Below are positions 35,705-44,468 of a DNA stretch of 64,000 bases, in pieces (within the stretch, counting starts at the first letter, position 1; each line of letters starts with the position of its first letter). This stretch comes from Deltaproteobacteria bacterium (GTDB taxonomy: Bacteria; Desulfobacterota; DSM-4660; Desulfatiglandales; Desulfatiglandaceae). Location of the stretch: positions 1 to 64,000 of the forward strand of contig JAFDIV010000017.1 in the NCBI GenBank assembly GCA_019307815.1, written 5' to 3'. The notes beneath the pieces were generated by a model that was not told where the DNA came from, did not search any database, and saw only the letters and a program-made list of their open reading frames with translations. Both the position numbers and the translations under genes were made by a program.

Positions 35705-36055
35705 TCAAAGGCCATGACCATGATTTACACTGAAAGAGTTCGGGAAATGAATCAGACTCTCAATGCTACTACTTAAGCTTTTGATAAAACCGTTTCTGTA
35801 CTCATGAATAAAGGTGTTGTCAATTATTCTGCTCGGGTTGAGGGCCTCAATTTGCCGAATGATTGTCATACATGACTTTATAGCCGTGAAGTCAACATCG
35901 AAAAAGACAGATGAAATCAAGCCTGCAGTCCCAGCCACGGTCCACATCAAAATTTCTACTAGGCCCACAATGAAACTAACTACCATCATTCCAAGTAATG
36001 GGGAAATCACCAAGATACACGCTGAATTTAATAAAAGGTCTGTCTTTGGTTTCAT
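35705..36055 (-). CDS. Small membrane protein (cassette region)
   Basis: The 116-residue product has two hydrophobic segments (about 8-30 and 35-50: LLLNSACILVISPLLGMMVV and LVEILMWTVAGTAGLISSVF) followed by a soluble tail. No family recognised. It begins three bases after the stop of the next membrane-protein gene upstream, so both may belong to one cassette. Confidence 0.5.
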   Translation of the reverse strand: MKPKTDLLLNSACILVISPLLGMMVVSFIVGLVEILMWTVAGTAGLISSVFFDVDFTAIKSCMTIIRQIEALNPSRIIDNTFIHEYRNGFIKSLSSSIESLIHFPNSFSVNHGHGL

Positions 36056-36058
36056 TGT

Positions 36059-36382
36059 CTATTTGAAATGAAAAATTATTCCAATATAGGATTTGAATGT
36101 CTTAAATGTATCCCTAAATGATTCAGTCCATGATAGATGCCAGTAAGCTATTCTCTTGGTTGTCTGGTGAGAAAACCAGAAAATCAATACAAGCAAAGGT
36201 ATGAAAATAACAGGCATGGAAATAATACCAACAATCATAGAAGGAATAAATAATAATTCAGGAGGAAACAGCCGCGACAAAAATCCTAGAAATAGTATTG
36301 GCACAAAGATTATCAATGCATAGCATATATAAACAAGTTGGAATGTAAAGAAATATGTTATGAAGTTCATAGCTATCCTCAC
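36059..36382 (-). CDS. Small membrane protein (cassette region)
   Basis: The 107-residue product is strongly hydrophobic over residues 8-72 (two to three membrane helices, for example LVYICYALIIFVPILFLGFL and MPVIFIPLLVLIFWF), ending in a charged tail. No family recognised. It is preceded by the degenerate attC-like site at 36391-36508, in the order expected for consecutive cassettes. Confidence 0.5.
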   Translation of the reverse strand: MRIAMNFITYFFTFQLVYICYALIIFVPILFLGFLSRLFPPELLFIPSMIVGIISMPVIFIPLLVLIFWFSHQTTKRIAYWHLSWTESFRDTFKTFKSYIGIIFHFK

Positions 36383-36390
36383 TCTGTTGC

Positions 36391-36508
36391 CCTAATGCGC
36401 GAGCTGAGCCAAGGCTCTCACGATTTGTCCCCGCCGCAGGCGGCGTGAACGCCAGGGGTAATTTGCGCCCGCTTTTTAGGGCGTCAAGTTCACCCGCTGG
36501 TTAGCAGA
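36391..36508 (-). repeat. Degenerate attC-like site 3' of the B-box-like gene
   Basis: GCGGCGTGAAC (36442-36452 region) pairs with GTTCACCCGC (36488-36497) leaving one extra base, and inner GCGCCC pairs with GGGCG around CTTTTTA. The right outer part ends GGTTAGCAG. The left outer part is disturbed by a GCCGCAGGCGGC hairpin. It is weaker than the two other sites but in the right place. Confidence 0.4.
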
Positions 36509-36509
36509 T

Positions 36510-36965
36510 TCAGGGCTGGTTCTCCTGAAATTCCCGCATAATACGTCTCTCCCAAATGAAATGCCTGTAAATGGTGACTCGCAGGAACCAAGACAGAACG
36601 AACCATTTCAAACAAACAATAAGGCTTATCAGCGGTAACCAAGAAGGGTTTTTCAAATTGTAGGATGGAAGCATAATAAATAAAAGAGCTGTGAGCAATA
36701 CCCACGCAATACCAAGGATTTTGAAAGTCTTTCTATAAAACCTTCTGCCATTCTCTTTCCACTTTTGCTGAAGTAAGACAGTGTCCCTTTTCGCCGATAC
36801 CTCTAACCTTTGGTCTTCCTGATTCTTAAAAGCTTGGCATTGCTCATCCTTGCAATAGTAATACTCTCTTCCTTCCGTCAAGCATTCTTCACAAAAGTAT
36901 TTTCCGCAAGAATGACATTGAGCAAGCGATTTTTTGTCAGGGTGATTAAAGCATTTTTCTTTCAT
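36510..36965 (-). CDS. B-box-type zinc-finger membrane protein (cassette gene)
   Basis: The N-terminus CFNHPDKKSLAQCHSCGKYF followed by CEECLTEGREYYYCKDEQC is a B-box-like zinc-binding region with many Cys and His. The second half has two membrane helices (ILGIAWVLLTALLFIMLP and LISLIVCLKWFVLSWFL). Proteins with this layout occur in gene cassettes and in scattered bacterial genomes; function unknown. It lies between two attC-like sites. Confidence 0.7.
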   Translation of the reverse strand: MKEKCFNHPDKKSLAQCHSCGKYFCEECLTEGREYYYCKDEQCQAFKNQEDQRLEVSAKRDTVLLQQKWKENGRRFYRKTFKILGIAWVLLTALLFIMLPSYNLKNPSWLPLISLIVCLKWFVLSWFLRVTIYRHFIWERRIMREFQENQP

Positions 36966-37004
36966 TCATGATCCTCTTTCGCAGAATATCATCATATTTT
37001 CTGC

Positions 37005-37063
37005 TGCTAACGATGCAAATCAGCGGCGCGGTATTCCGCGTCCGCTGAATTTGCCTGCTTATG
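37005..37063 (-). repeat. attC-like cassette recombination site
   Basis: GCAAATCAGCGG (37015-37026) pairs with CCGCTGAATTTGC (37042-37054) leaving one unpaired base, the extrahelical base typical of attC. The site is bounded by TGCTAAC on the left (GTTAGCA in cassette orientation). Length about 59 bases. It lies directly 3' of the 158-residue gene. Confidence 0.7.
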
Positions 37064-37112
37064 GTCTTTGGCTATTATTTCATATAGCTGATATCTGGCT
37101 ATCCTTCTTTTT

Positions 37113-37589
37113 TCAAGGTGCCAAGTCAAGTTCATCTTCCCGCAGTTTAATGTATACAGGCGCAATAATATTTGACCAAACGATGGAAATGACAAGTCCC
37201 AGAAATGGCATGGCAAGAAATATTGTCTTAAATGGAGCAATTTTCCACATTCCTGTTAAAATGAAAAACGATTCACCCCCGACTACTAATTCAGGCGGAC
37301 TTGCGTTGAAAAGTCTTATTATTTGAACGAGACCAACTACACCAGCAAGCGAATGTGCAATACAGCAAAACCAGTTTATTCCATAAATTTTCAGAATTAG
37401 AAGACGCAACAGACTAGGGATACCATTTGAAATCCCAAAAACTGTTCCTATCAGAAATAAATATCCAAATATCAACCATAACCAACTCAGTGAAAAAATA
37501 AATGCCATTCCGATAACTGCAATATATATCCCATAATAAGTAGTCAAGTACCATAAGAACATTGTAAGTAGTATTAAAATATATTTCAT
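37113..37589 (-). CDS. Multi-pass membrane protein (cassette gene)
   Basis: The 158-residue product has four hydrophobic segments (for example IAVIGMAFIFSLSWLWLIFG, IFGYLFLIGTVFG, CCIAHSLAGVVGLVQIIRLF and ILTGMWKIAPFKTIFLAMPF). No family is recognised. It is flanked by the two best attC-like sites, which makes it a well-delimited single-gene cassette. Confidence 0.6.
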   Translation of the reverse strand: MKYILILLTMFLWYLTTYYGIYIAVIGMAFIFSLSWLWLIFGYLFLIGTVFGISNGIPSLLRLLILKIYGINWFCCIAHSLAGVVGLVQIIRLFNASPPELVVGGESFFILTGMWKIAPFKTIFLAMPFLGLVISIVWSNIIAPVYIKLREDELDLAP

Positions 37590-37598
37590 TTCTTTCTC

Positions 37599-37658
37599 CG
37601 ATAACGTCGCTAATCAGCCGCGCGGCTTTTTGCGTCGGCTGAATTAGCTTTGTTATGT
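37599..37658 (-). repeat. attC-like cassette recombination site
   Basis: GCTAATCAGCCG (37609-37620) pairs with CGGCTGAATTAGC (37636-37648) leaving one extra base, with GATAAC and GTTATGT core-like ends. The 60-base length, the near-perfect imperfect palindrome, the extrahelical base and the 3' position behind a small gene are all typical of attC. Confidence 0.75.
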
Positions 37659-37687
37659 GATTTTCAGCATTCATTATTTTCAGAGAA

Positions 37688-37990
37688 CTACAGTGGTGGC
37701 ATTTCAGATGAAAGAATTGATTTGCATTTTGGGCACTGAAACTTTTCACCATATTTTTCCTGTTCAATGCTCAGCATTATTTGTGGTGGCCATGTGCACC
37801 GACAAAGCTGATAGCCAAGGTCTTGAGCAATCTTTGACTCTGCTAATTTAAATGCTGTATCAGCTTCATTTATTACTATTTTTGCTGTATCCTTTTCTTT
37901 TCCGTTTGGTAATAGTTCCTTTGTTTGTCTAACAATTTCCAGGGCTTTTTTTCCTAAGTCCAAGGCCGCTTTTAGAGAAAGTATATCCAA
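37688..37990 (-). CDS. Small protein with C-terminal zinc ribbon (cassette gene)
   Basis: The 100-residue product has a helical N-terminus (LSLKAALDLGKKALEIVRQT) and a C-terminal region with QLCRCTWPPQIMLSIEQ and FQCPKCKS, which gives two Cys pairs. I have seen the CRCTWPPQIML type of tail in phage and mobile-element proteins but know no function. An attC-like site follows its stop. Confidence 0.6.
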   Translation of the reverse strand: MDILSLKAALDLGKKALEIVRQTKELLPNGKEKDTAKIVINEADTAFKLAESKIAQDLGYQLCRCTWPPQIMLSIEQEKYGEKFQCPKCKSILSSEMPPL

Positions 37991-38000
37991 TTTACACTCC

Positions 38001-38525
38001 TTATTTCCTGATATTATAGGCTGGTAAAGAAACCGAAGATAAGATCGACATCATGTCTGCTATGGCAATATCATAAGCATCTTGAGAAACAGCTTTAGAC
38101 GTTGCATATCCCCACATGTTTGAGCGATGTGCATTTCCTTCAGCCTTCCAATTGCCAATTATATTGTTCTTGGGGCCTATTAATCTTATGCGAAGCTTCG
38201 TCGAAGCATTCCAGTTTCCAAGGGTGAAGAATGAGCGATGTTCAATAATATCGATCTGCAAACTATAAAAAGACCGGTTCCCAGTAATTTTTTTTGTAGA
38301 TAATGCGCTTAAGATTTGCCCTTTAATGCCTTGGATTAATTGTTCAGAATTTTTTCTTTCTGCACGCAAATCATTTACCTGTACACGTACAAGGTCAGCT
38401 GGCATACCTGTCAAATTATATTGTGTTCCAATAGGTTGCGGGGTGTACTGTTTTGTTTGAGCGCATCCAGCAAGAACTATTATCAATAGAAAAACTAATG
38501 TAAAAAAGGGGAAATGCTTTTTCAT
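38001..38525 (-). CDS. Lipoprotein of unknown function
   Basis: ATG 38525 gives a lipoprotein signal peptide (MKKHFPFFTLVFLLIIVLAGC) with lipobox LAGC, so the mature protein is anchored at Cys 21. The remaining 150 residues are soluble; the block SFYSLQIDIIEHRSFFTLGN and the late region ATSKAVSQDAYDIAIADMM suggest a periplasmic beta/alpha domain. It precedes the zinc-ribbon cassette gene by ten bases, so the two may form one transcript. Confidence 0.65.
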   Translation of the reverse strand: MKKHFPFFTLVFLLIIVLAGCAQTKQYTPQPIGTQYNLTGMPADLVRVQVNDLRAERKNSEQLIQGIKGQILSALSTKKITGNRSFYSLQIDIIEHRSFFTLGNWNASTKLRIRLIGPKNNIIGNWKAEGNAHRSNMWGYATSKAVSQDAYDIAIADMMSILSSVSLPAYNIRK

Positions 38526-38960
38526 AGATACCTCCAGCAATTGTATTTCCTATGGCACATAACCAATAACTAATTGTAATGAAACAGATTAATCATAACC
38601 GCTATTGGGCCTCTGTTCTCCATTCTGCACCACGGATTATATACTATTATTGGTGAGGGGGAATCAAATCATTTTTATGCGTAAGATGGCGAAAAATCAA
38701 TCAAATCAGATTAGGAGGAATTGATGGATTAAAGAGGGGTTTTTGTGGATTTAGGTACAGGAAAGAGCGAAAAGCTGAAAGATCTATCAAAGAAAAATGA
38801 TATGTAACATATTGTAATCACGAGATAATTACATTTGTTATCATAGGCGTACAACTTCGGCGGGAGCCCTCGGGGGGCCAGAATACACACACTTTCTGTG
38901 AAAACAGATTGATTCTCTGTACACACTTGAAGACGTCTTTATTGGTGAGTCCGAAAAGGC
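38526..38960. other. Gene-free stretch near the right end of the integrated element
   Basis: No gene, repeat or RNA is apparent. A CGGCGGGAGCCCTCGGGGGG patch near 38858-38878 is unusually GC-rich for the element. Confidence 0.35.
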
Positions 38961-39281
38961 CTATCTTTTATATTGCTGATATTGCCTTTCCCTCATCTCC
39001 CAAATTTGTCTTCGTTGCTCCATGACCTGATAATTGTGGCGAGTAGGGTTGCTCATATATCTTCGGGTGGCCCGCTCGTAATTCTGGTAAGCGTGGTAGC
39101 GGTAGTCGTAAGACGGGTATGTGCGTGTCCTGTAATTTTGAGTTTGGGGCAAGTACTGTTGTGGAACAGAGTGGCCATAATAAGTGCCCTGATTATTTGA
39201 GTTGTGATTTTGAGCCGATACCGATGTGTAGAACGCTGACAAAATAATTGTGAGGATGAGAACTGCTAATTTCTTTTCCAT
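38961..39281 (-). CDS. Small secreted Tyr/Gln/Arg-rich protein
   Basis: ATG 39281 is chosen because AGGAG lies upstream at normal distance. The 106-residue product has a signal peptide (LAVLILTIILSAFYTSVSA) and a mature part rich in Tyr, Gln, Asn and Arg (YPSYDYRYHAYQNYERATRR), without a known fold. It is the last gene before the right attachment site. Confidence 0.55.
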   Translation of the reverse strand: MEKKLAVLILTIILSAFYTSVSAQNHNSNNQGTYYGHSVPQQYLPQTQNYRTRTYPSYDYRYHAYQNYERATRRYMSNPTRHNYQVMEQRRQIWEMRERQYQQYKR

Positions 39282-39378
39282 GGCTTTACAATCTCCTTTT
39301 TTGTTCATATTATATTATTCGGACACCAGCGTGGATGACTGAAATTGGGGTTCTCAAAATAGAAAAGAATGCATCAGA

Positions 39379-39406
39379 TTGGGACACTTTTGGGACACTT
39401 TTTTTC
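39379..39406. promoter_or_regulatory. Right arm-type integrase binding repeats
   Basis: TTGGGACAC and TTTTGGGACAC in tandem, followed by a T-run, match the pair at 27741-27770 except for G instead of T at one position in each unit. It lies 124 bases inside the right att copy. Confidence 0.7.
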
Positions 39407-39529
39407 GAAATTGACTGAAAAAATCGCATTTATTTTATGTATTGAAGATATTGAAGGTAGGGCTTAGTTGTTGAAATTAGAGGAAAAGCCTGAGATGTCC
39501 ATAAGTTAGGTGTTTTAGGGTACGCCAGA

Positions 39530-39549
39530 TTCGATTCCCGCCCCAGGCA
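39530..39549 (+). repeat. Attachment site copy at the right end (attR)
   Basis: Exact copy of the last 20 bases of tRNA-Leu (27655-27674), in the same orientation, without the rest of a tRNA. It marks the chromosomal junction of the element. The chromosome resumes with CCAAGAAGCATT; 39550-39832 contains no gene that I can support. Confidence 0.92.
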
Positions 39550-39832
39550 CCAAGAAGCATTAGACTTGGTCGGGTGTATTACTTCCCTCTATGAGAAATA
39601 TGGTCCATTCTTTCCCTGTCTTATACTACTTCTCCAAATATTTGGCATGCTTTAGCGCATTGTCTTTAAAGTAACCCCCCAATAGAGAGCCGACTTCCCC
39701 GAGGCAAAGATATCCAGGAAATACCTCCCTGTTAGAAACGCCCTTAAAAAGACTTTTGTTCTTTGGCGCCCTTACTTAAATAAAAGAGGCCCTTTTCGAT
39801 CCAGCGTTTGTTGCCCATTTTATGGTTATTTG

Positions 39833-41230
39833 TCACGGGGTTATGTCGTGCCTGTCGTATACGATTCTACCCCCAATACAGGTCAGATCAACCCGCGTCG
39901 TGAGTATCAAGGCAGGGTCTATTGTATAGATATCTTTTTCCAGGACAATGAAATCTGCCAATTTTCCAGGGGTGAGACTTCCGAGTGTATCCCATCTGCC
40001 GGTAGCCTTTGCTGGGGCGACAGTGTACCCTCGGACTGCTTCTTCCACTTGTATTCGTTGATTTGGATACCAACCTTTTTCTGGAGTTCCATCTTCACGC
40101 TGCCTGGTTATAGCAGCATGAATCCCGCTTAAGGGATTCGGGCTTGCAACCGGGCAATCAGAGCCAAAAACAAGCATAATACCCCTATCGAGCATGTCGC
40201 GAAACCGGTAGGCGAGCTTTCCGCGATCCCTGATGCTTTTTTCAATAAGGATAATATCATCTGTTGCCTGCCTGGGTTGAACCGAGCCTATGATTCCTAG
40301 CTCGGAAATGGAGATGAGGTCCCTGGTATGGAGTATCTGAAGATGTTCAATGCGGTGGGGAACAGGGGTTTTTGCCGTTTCATGTGAGGTCTTCCGTTCT
40401 TTTTCCAAACGTGTGAATACGGAGACTAGTTCATGGATCGCCCTGTCTCCTATGGCGTGGACTGCTACAGACAGACCTGTAGATTCAGCCCGCCTTATGA
40501 GCTGATACATATCTTCCATGGGATAAAGACTGATGCCATTGCCCCCATCTGCATAAGACTCACTTAACCAGGCCGTGTGTGCCCCCAGACTGCCATCAGC
40601 GAATAGCTTCACATGCCCTATACGGAGAAGGTCGTCTCCCATACCTGTCATTAGTCCAATCCTTATAGCATCTTCAAGTACATCTCCTAAGAGGCACATC
40701 CAGACCCTTATTGAAAGCTCTGAATTATTATGTAACTGTTGGAGAGCTCTAAAAGTGGGTGATCCGTCGTGGCCATCCATTAAGCGTAGGTCGTTAAGCC
40801 CGGTAATTCCTATGGCATGAAGGGTAGGTATGGCATCGTCCATGGCAGATGTAATTTGGATGTCGGTTGGAACTGGTATTTTTCTTTTGACCAGATCAAT
40901 TGCCTCGTCTTGCAGAATGCCATTGGGAATCCCTTTCTCATCCCGGCCGATGACCCCATGGGGTGGGTTTGACGTATCCTCAGTGATCCCAGCTAGTTCC
41001 AGCGCCCGACTGTTGGCAACGGCAAGATGAAGGTCAAATCGCCAGAGCATTACCGGCAAATGTTGTGCGACCTTATCTAAATCTTTTCTGTTCGGCATCC
41101 GCCTCTCAGGCCATTGAGATTCGTTCCAGTTTTGCCCGAGAATCCATTCTCCTAGCAAGTTTGTTGGGGTAGGATTTTTTGCGATGTTTTCCAGTAAGGA
41201 ATTGACAGGGTTTGGGCGAGATGGTATCAA
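39833..41230 (-). pseudogene. Amidohydrolase (YtcJ-like), N-terminally truncated
   Basis: The 465-residue frame aligns with the central and C-terminal parts of YtcJ-type amidohydrolases: GEWILGQNWNESQWPERRMP, the metal ligand region VAVHAIGDRAIHE, RIEHLQILHTRD, VFGSDCPVASPNPLSGIHAA and the C-terminal LADFIVLEKDI. What is missing is the first roughly 90 residues, including the barrel entry with the HxH metal ligands. The sequence before TTG 41230 is unrelated. The break coincides with the start of a foreign fragment on the other strand, so a deletion or rearrangement has removed the 5' end. Activity is unlikely. Confidence 0.8.
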
Positions 41231-41308
41231 AATCGCCCAAAAATAGAAGTCCGCGGAGCGGAATTCAGGGGCTTTGCCTCGAAGACAAACTCCCGTTCGA
41301 AAACCTTT

Positions 41309-41503
41309 GTGCCTTCGCGCAAACTTTGTTCTTTAGGATCGGCAGGATTGGACTTCATCCGAAAGAAAATTGGCAGTGAGTGGGTTGAAGAAGCCATGAA
41401 GGCAGCAAAAGAGGCTGAAGCAAAGGTTGGTAACCAGGCCGATGCCATTGTGCAGAAGCATATCAAAATGGCAAATGAATTATATGAGAAAATAAAACAA
41501 TAG
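41309..41503 (+). pseudogene. C-terminal gene fragment of unknown family
   Basis: The frame reads LDFIRKKIGSEWVEEAMKAA, then EAEAKVGNQADAIVQKHIKM and ANELYEKIKQ to TAA. It is helical and lysine/glutamate-rich, like a real protein end, but has no ribosome site and no beginning. It abuts the truncated amidohydrolase, so both are remnants at one rearrangement point. I cannot name the parent gene. Confidence 0.4.
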
Positions 41504-41750
41504 GAACTACTCACTTTTTTGCAAGTAGGGTGGCCAAACGACAGGAAATATGAGCCTGTTCGATTTGGCCAATTTTCGTTCTACATGAGAGCTATTTCAT
41601 ATTTCGTCAATATTCTTGCAGCCATACAGATTCGAGTGTGCTCATGGGGCATGGTCGTGGCAGGTATTGACATGACAATTATTGGTAACGTATTTTCCTG
41701 ATTTGATCCTGTATATTCCAAGACTGTTGGGATACATATAAGGAAGCCTT

Positions 41751-42923
41751 ATGAGGGATAAAATATCAAGAAGTGTTCGAAACATAGAACCAGCCCCCAT
41801 AAAAGAGATGTCTTTGAGGGCGGCGGCCTATGACGGTGTGATCTCACTCGGTATTGGGGATCCTGATTTTGTTACTCCAGCTGAAGTCTGCCGCTCAGCA
41901 TTGGAAGATGCCGTTTCTGGATATACTCATTACACACCGTCACGGGGTGACAGTGATTTAGTAGAAGCGTTGATAGAACATATTAAGAGCACAAAGCAGA
42001 TAACACTAAAGCCAGAGCAACTGGCAGTGACCCATGGAGGTATGGGAGCACTCGTCGCAGGACTGCGAGCAATTCTAGAACCCGGTGAAGAAGTGATTAT
42101 CCTTGAACCCTATTTCCCTCCGTATAAGGCCCAGGTTATATTGGCAGGTGGGAGGCCGAAATTTGTGGCAACAGAATTTAATGATCGCTTTATCGTAAGG
42201 CCCGAAAAGGTGGCTGAGTCCCTTACAGAAAAAACCAAAGCCATCATCATCAATTCACCCACCAATCCTACTGGTTGCATTATACCAGGAGATGTGCTTG
42301 ATGAATTGGCTCTTCTTGCAACTGAGAACGACCTCATGGTGATCTCCGATGAAGTTTATGATAACTTTGTCTTTAAAGGTCCGTGCGAATCGATCTATAC
42401 AAGGCCAGGGATGGCGGAAAGGACTATGGTCATCAATTCATTCTCTAAGACTTTTGCCATGACAGGCTGGCGTATAGGATACTGCTATGGGCCAGAGTGG
42501 CTTATAGAGGAAGTAGTAAAGGTGGCGACCTATTTCACCAGTTGCCCTAGCAATGTTGGCCAGCGGGCTGCTCTTGCAGCCCTGAAGGCAGACGAGAAGC
42601 AGTTTCAAGCGATGATTAAAGAATTCGAGACTCGCTGTCATATTGTATATACCCGTCTCAAGGAGATACCGGGTATTCGTGTACACTAGCCTATTGGGAC
42701 ATTCTATGTTTTTCCAAATCTAGCCGAGATAACCAATGACACCATGCAATTCGCTCTGAATCTGCTTTCTGAAGAACAGGTTGTAGTAATACCGGGAGGG
42801 GCCTTTGGTCCATCTGGAAGGGAATGTGTTCGTATTTCGTGCACAGTTGACCAGGAGCGACTTTCAGAGGCCTTAGACAGAATGGAGCGTTTTATACGGC
42901 GCCTTTTGGTGAAGGGTGTTTAA
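41751..42923 (+). pseudogene. Class I pyridoxal-phosphate aminotransferase with an in-frame TAG
   Basis: The first 312 codons contain the family motifs: GIGDPDFVTPAEV, YTPSRGDSDLVEAL, PTNPTGCII, ISDEVYDNFVF and the PLP-lysine segment NSFSKTFAMTGWRIGY. TAG at 42687-42689 follows GIRVH. The same frame continues PIGTFYVFPNLAEITNDTMQ, ends with the C-terminal arginine region GRECVRISC and stops at TAA 42921. The total of 390 codons equals the normal family length, so only one codon is altered. The next gene starts at the very next base, so the reading of the complete frame would give normal operon coupling. Either a nonsense mutation, a sequencing error, or recoding of TAG explains it. Confidence 0.85.
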
Positions 42924-44300
42924 ATGGACGTTTTAGTATGCCAAGCACTTATAGATATTGTGGGTGCTGAGAACTTTACCCAGAAGCTAATAGATCTTGT
43001 GTCCTATTCCTATGATGCCTCCGGTTATCAGCATCGCCCTGATTGTGCTGTGTGGGCTACATCCACAGAGCAGGTATCAAAGATTCTTACTCTGGCTAAT
43101 AGCAAGGGAATTCCAGTGACTGTCCGTGGGGCGGGCACAGGACTCGGAGGTCTGGCAGTGCCGGCCAAGGGGGGGATTGTGCTTGACCTGACGCGCATGA
43201 ACAGGATCCTTGAGATCAGTGTGCCGGACAGACTGGCGGTGGTCCAGCCTGGGGTAGTTTATGCCGATTTCCAAGCTGCCCTGGCGCCCCTTGGTTTCTT
43301 CTTTCCTCCAGACCCGGCCAGTGGCTCAGTATGCACGCTAGGGGGGAATGTGGGAACCAATGCAGGAGGATTGCGGGCCGTAAAGTATGGCACCACCCGT
43401 GATTATGTCCTGAGCCTTAAGGCGGTACTTGCCAACGGCGAAGTGATGCACGTAGGGGCCCGCACCATGAAGACATCCTCGGGATATGACCTGTGTAGAT
43501 TACTTGTGGGTTCAGAAGGGACATTGGCGGTGATAACAGAGATCACTTTGAAGATATGCCCCAAACCGTCGTACACGGCGACGGCCCTGGCCACGTTCCA
43601 TAGGCTGGAAGATGCCGGCGAAGCCGTTACCTTGGTCATGCATTCGGATGTAACCCCGAGCGTGATGGAGTTGCTGGATGGAGCGGCCATTGAACTCCTG
43701 CGTAAACATGCTCGAATTGAATTGCCAGAAGTAGAGGCACTTCTTCTGGTGGAGACTGATGGCTTGACAGAGGACTATGTGAGGTTCGAGCTTGAAAGGG
43801 TAGCGCAGCTTTTTCATAAATGTAATGCAATCGAAGTCCGAGTGGCAAAGGATCAGCAAGATGCGGAGCACCTATGGGAGGCCAGAAAGGCCATTGGTGG
43901 AATGATGGGCACAGTTCACCTTGATTGTGTGCCAGAAGATATTGCTGTACCCATGAGCCGTATTGCTGAATTTCTACGTCGTTCACAAGACCTGTCCCGC
44001 CAGTACAACCTTTTCCTGTTCAATTTTGGCCATGCAGGCGACGGAAACCTCCATACTAATATCTTTTACGACAGCAACGATCCTGATCAGACAGCCCGTT
44101 TGGAACAACTCCTTTATGATCTCCACAAGCTGGCTTGTGATCTTGGAGGAACCCTTTCAGGAGAGCATGGGATTGGGATGACCAAAGCCGCTTATATGCC
44201 ACTGGAGCATGACCGGGTGGCCCTCAAGGTGATGCGCACACTTAAGCGTGCCTTAGACCCCAATAACATCCTGAACCCGGGAAAGATGGGTTTGGAGTAA
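42924..44300 (+). CDS. FAD-linked oxidase, glycolate/D-lactate dehydrogenase type (GlcD-like)
   Basis: The 458-residue protein has the PCMH FAD-binding domain (PVTVRGAGTGLGGLAVPAKG near residue 65, then GGNVGTNAGGLRAVKYG near 136) and the C-terminal FAD-oxidase cap with NFGHAGDGNLHTNI and the closing SGEHGIGMTKAAYM motif. It oxidises a 2-hydroxy acid such as glycolate or D-lactate, normally passing electrons to a partner iron-sulfur protein; no such partner gene is adjacent. It starts immediately after the aminotransferase frame, which suggests a shared pathway of 2-oxo and 2-amino acids. Confidence 0.9.
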   Translation: MDVLVCQALIDIVGAENFTQKLIDLVSYSYDASGYQHRPDCAVWATSTEQVSKILTLANSKGIPVTVRGAGTGLGGLAVPAKGGIVLDLTRMNRILEISVPDRLAVVQPGVVYADFQAALAPLGFFFPPDPASGSVCTLGGNVGTNAGGLRAVKYGTTRDYVLSLKAVLANGEVMHVGARTMKTSSGYDLCRLLVGSEGTLAVITEITLKICPKPSYTATALATFHRLEDAGEAVTLVMHSDVTPSVMELLDGAAIELLRKHARIELPEVEALLLVETDGLTEDYVRFELERVAQLFHKCNAIEVRVAKDQQDAEHLWEARKAIGGMMGTVHLDCVPEDIAVPMSRIAEFLRRSQDLSRQYNLFLFNFGHAGDGNLHTNIFYDSNDPDQTARLEQLLYDLHKLACDLGGTLSGEHGIGMTKAAYMPLEHDRVALKVMRTLKRALDPNNILNPGKMGLE

Positions 44301-44330
44301 GGTAAAAGACTCTTTTGCCCAATTTTTTAT
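44301..44330 (+). terminator. Probable intrinsic terminator after glcD-like gene
   Basis: GGTAAAAG-ACT-CTTTTGCC forms an 8-base stem directly after the stop codon and is followed by CAATTTTTTAT. Confidence 0.5.
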
Positions 44331-44468
44331 CAGAGATTTGCATCAAAAAATATGGTAAGATCGCCTCAATTTTGTTCGACTAAGGAATTGGTCCGCTCAG
44401 TGTACTGTTTGGATTAAAGGGTGTCCAATTTTAGGACAAGGTTATGAAGCAGGAATTGGAAGATATCG

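Larger units (their letters stand above)
27655..39549. mobile_element. 11.9-kb integrated element in tRNA-Leu (phage-satellite or integrative plasmid-like)
   Basis: The element begins in the 3' end of tRNA-Leu and ends at a second copy of the same 20 bases at 39530-39549. It encodes a tyrosine integrase next to the tRNA, a helix-turn-helix protein, a polymerase-like replication protein, DUF932, a RecB-like nuclease and a Rad52-like annealing protein, all on the minus strand, plus a cassette region. No capsid, terminase, relaxase or conjugation gene is seen, so it is a satellite-like or mobilisable replicon. GC is lower than in the flanking DNA. Confidence 0.88.

Noticed and set aside
36391-36508. 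Reading the GC-rich hairpins here as a rho-independent terminator
   Set aside because: No T-run follows on either strand, and the layered pairing with an extra base plus the position behind a cassette gene fit an attC-like site better.
39570-39832. Second tRNA-Leu at the right end of the integrated element
   Set aside because: Only the 20-base att repeat is present. The upstream bases do not form an acceptor or anticodon arm.
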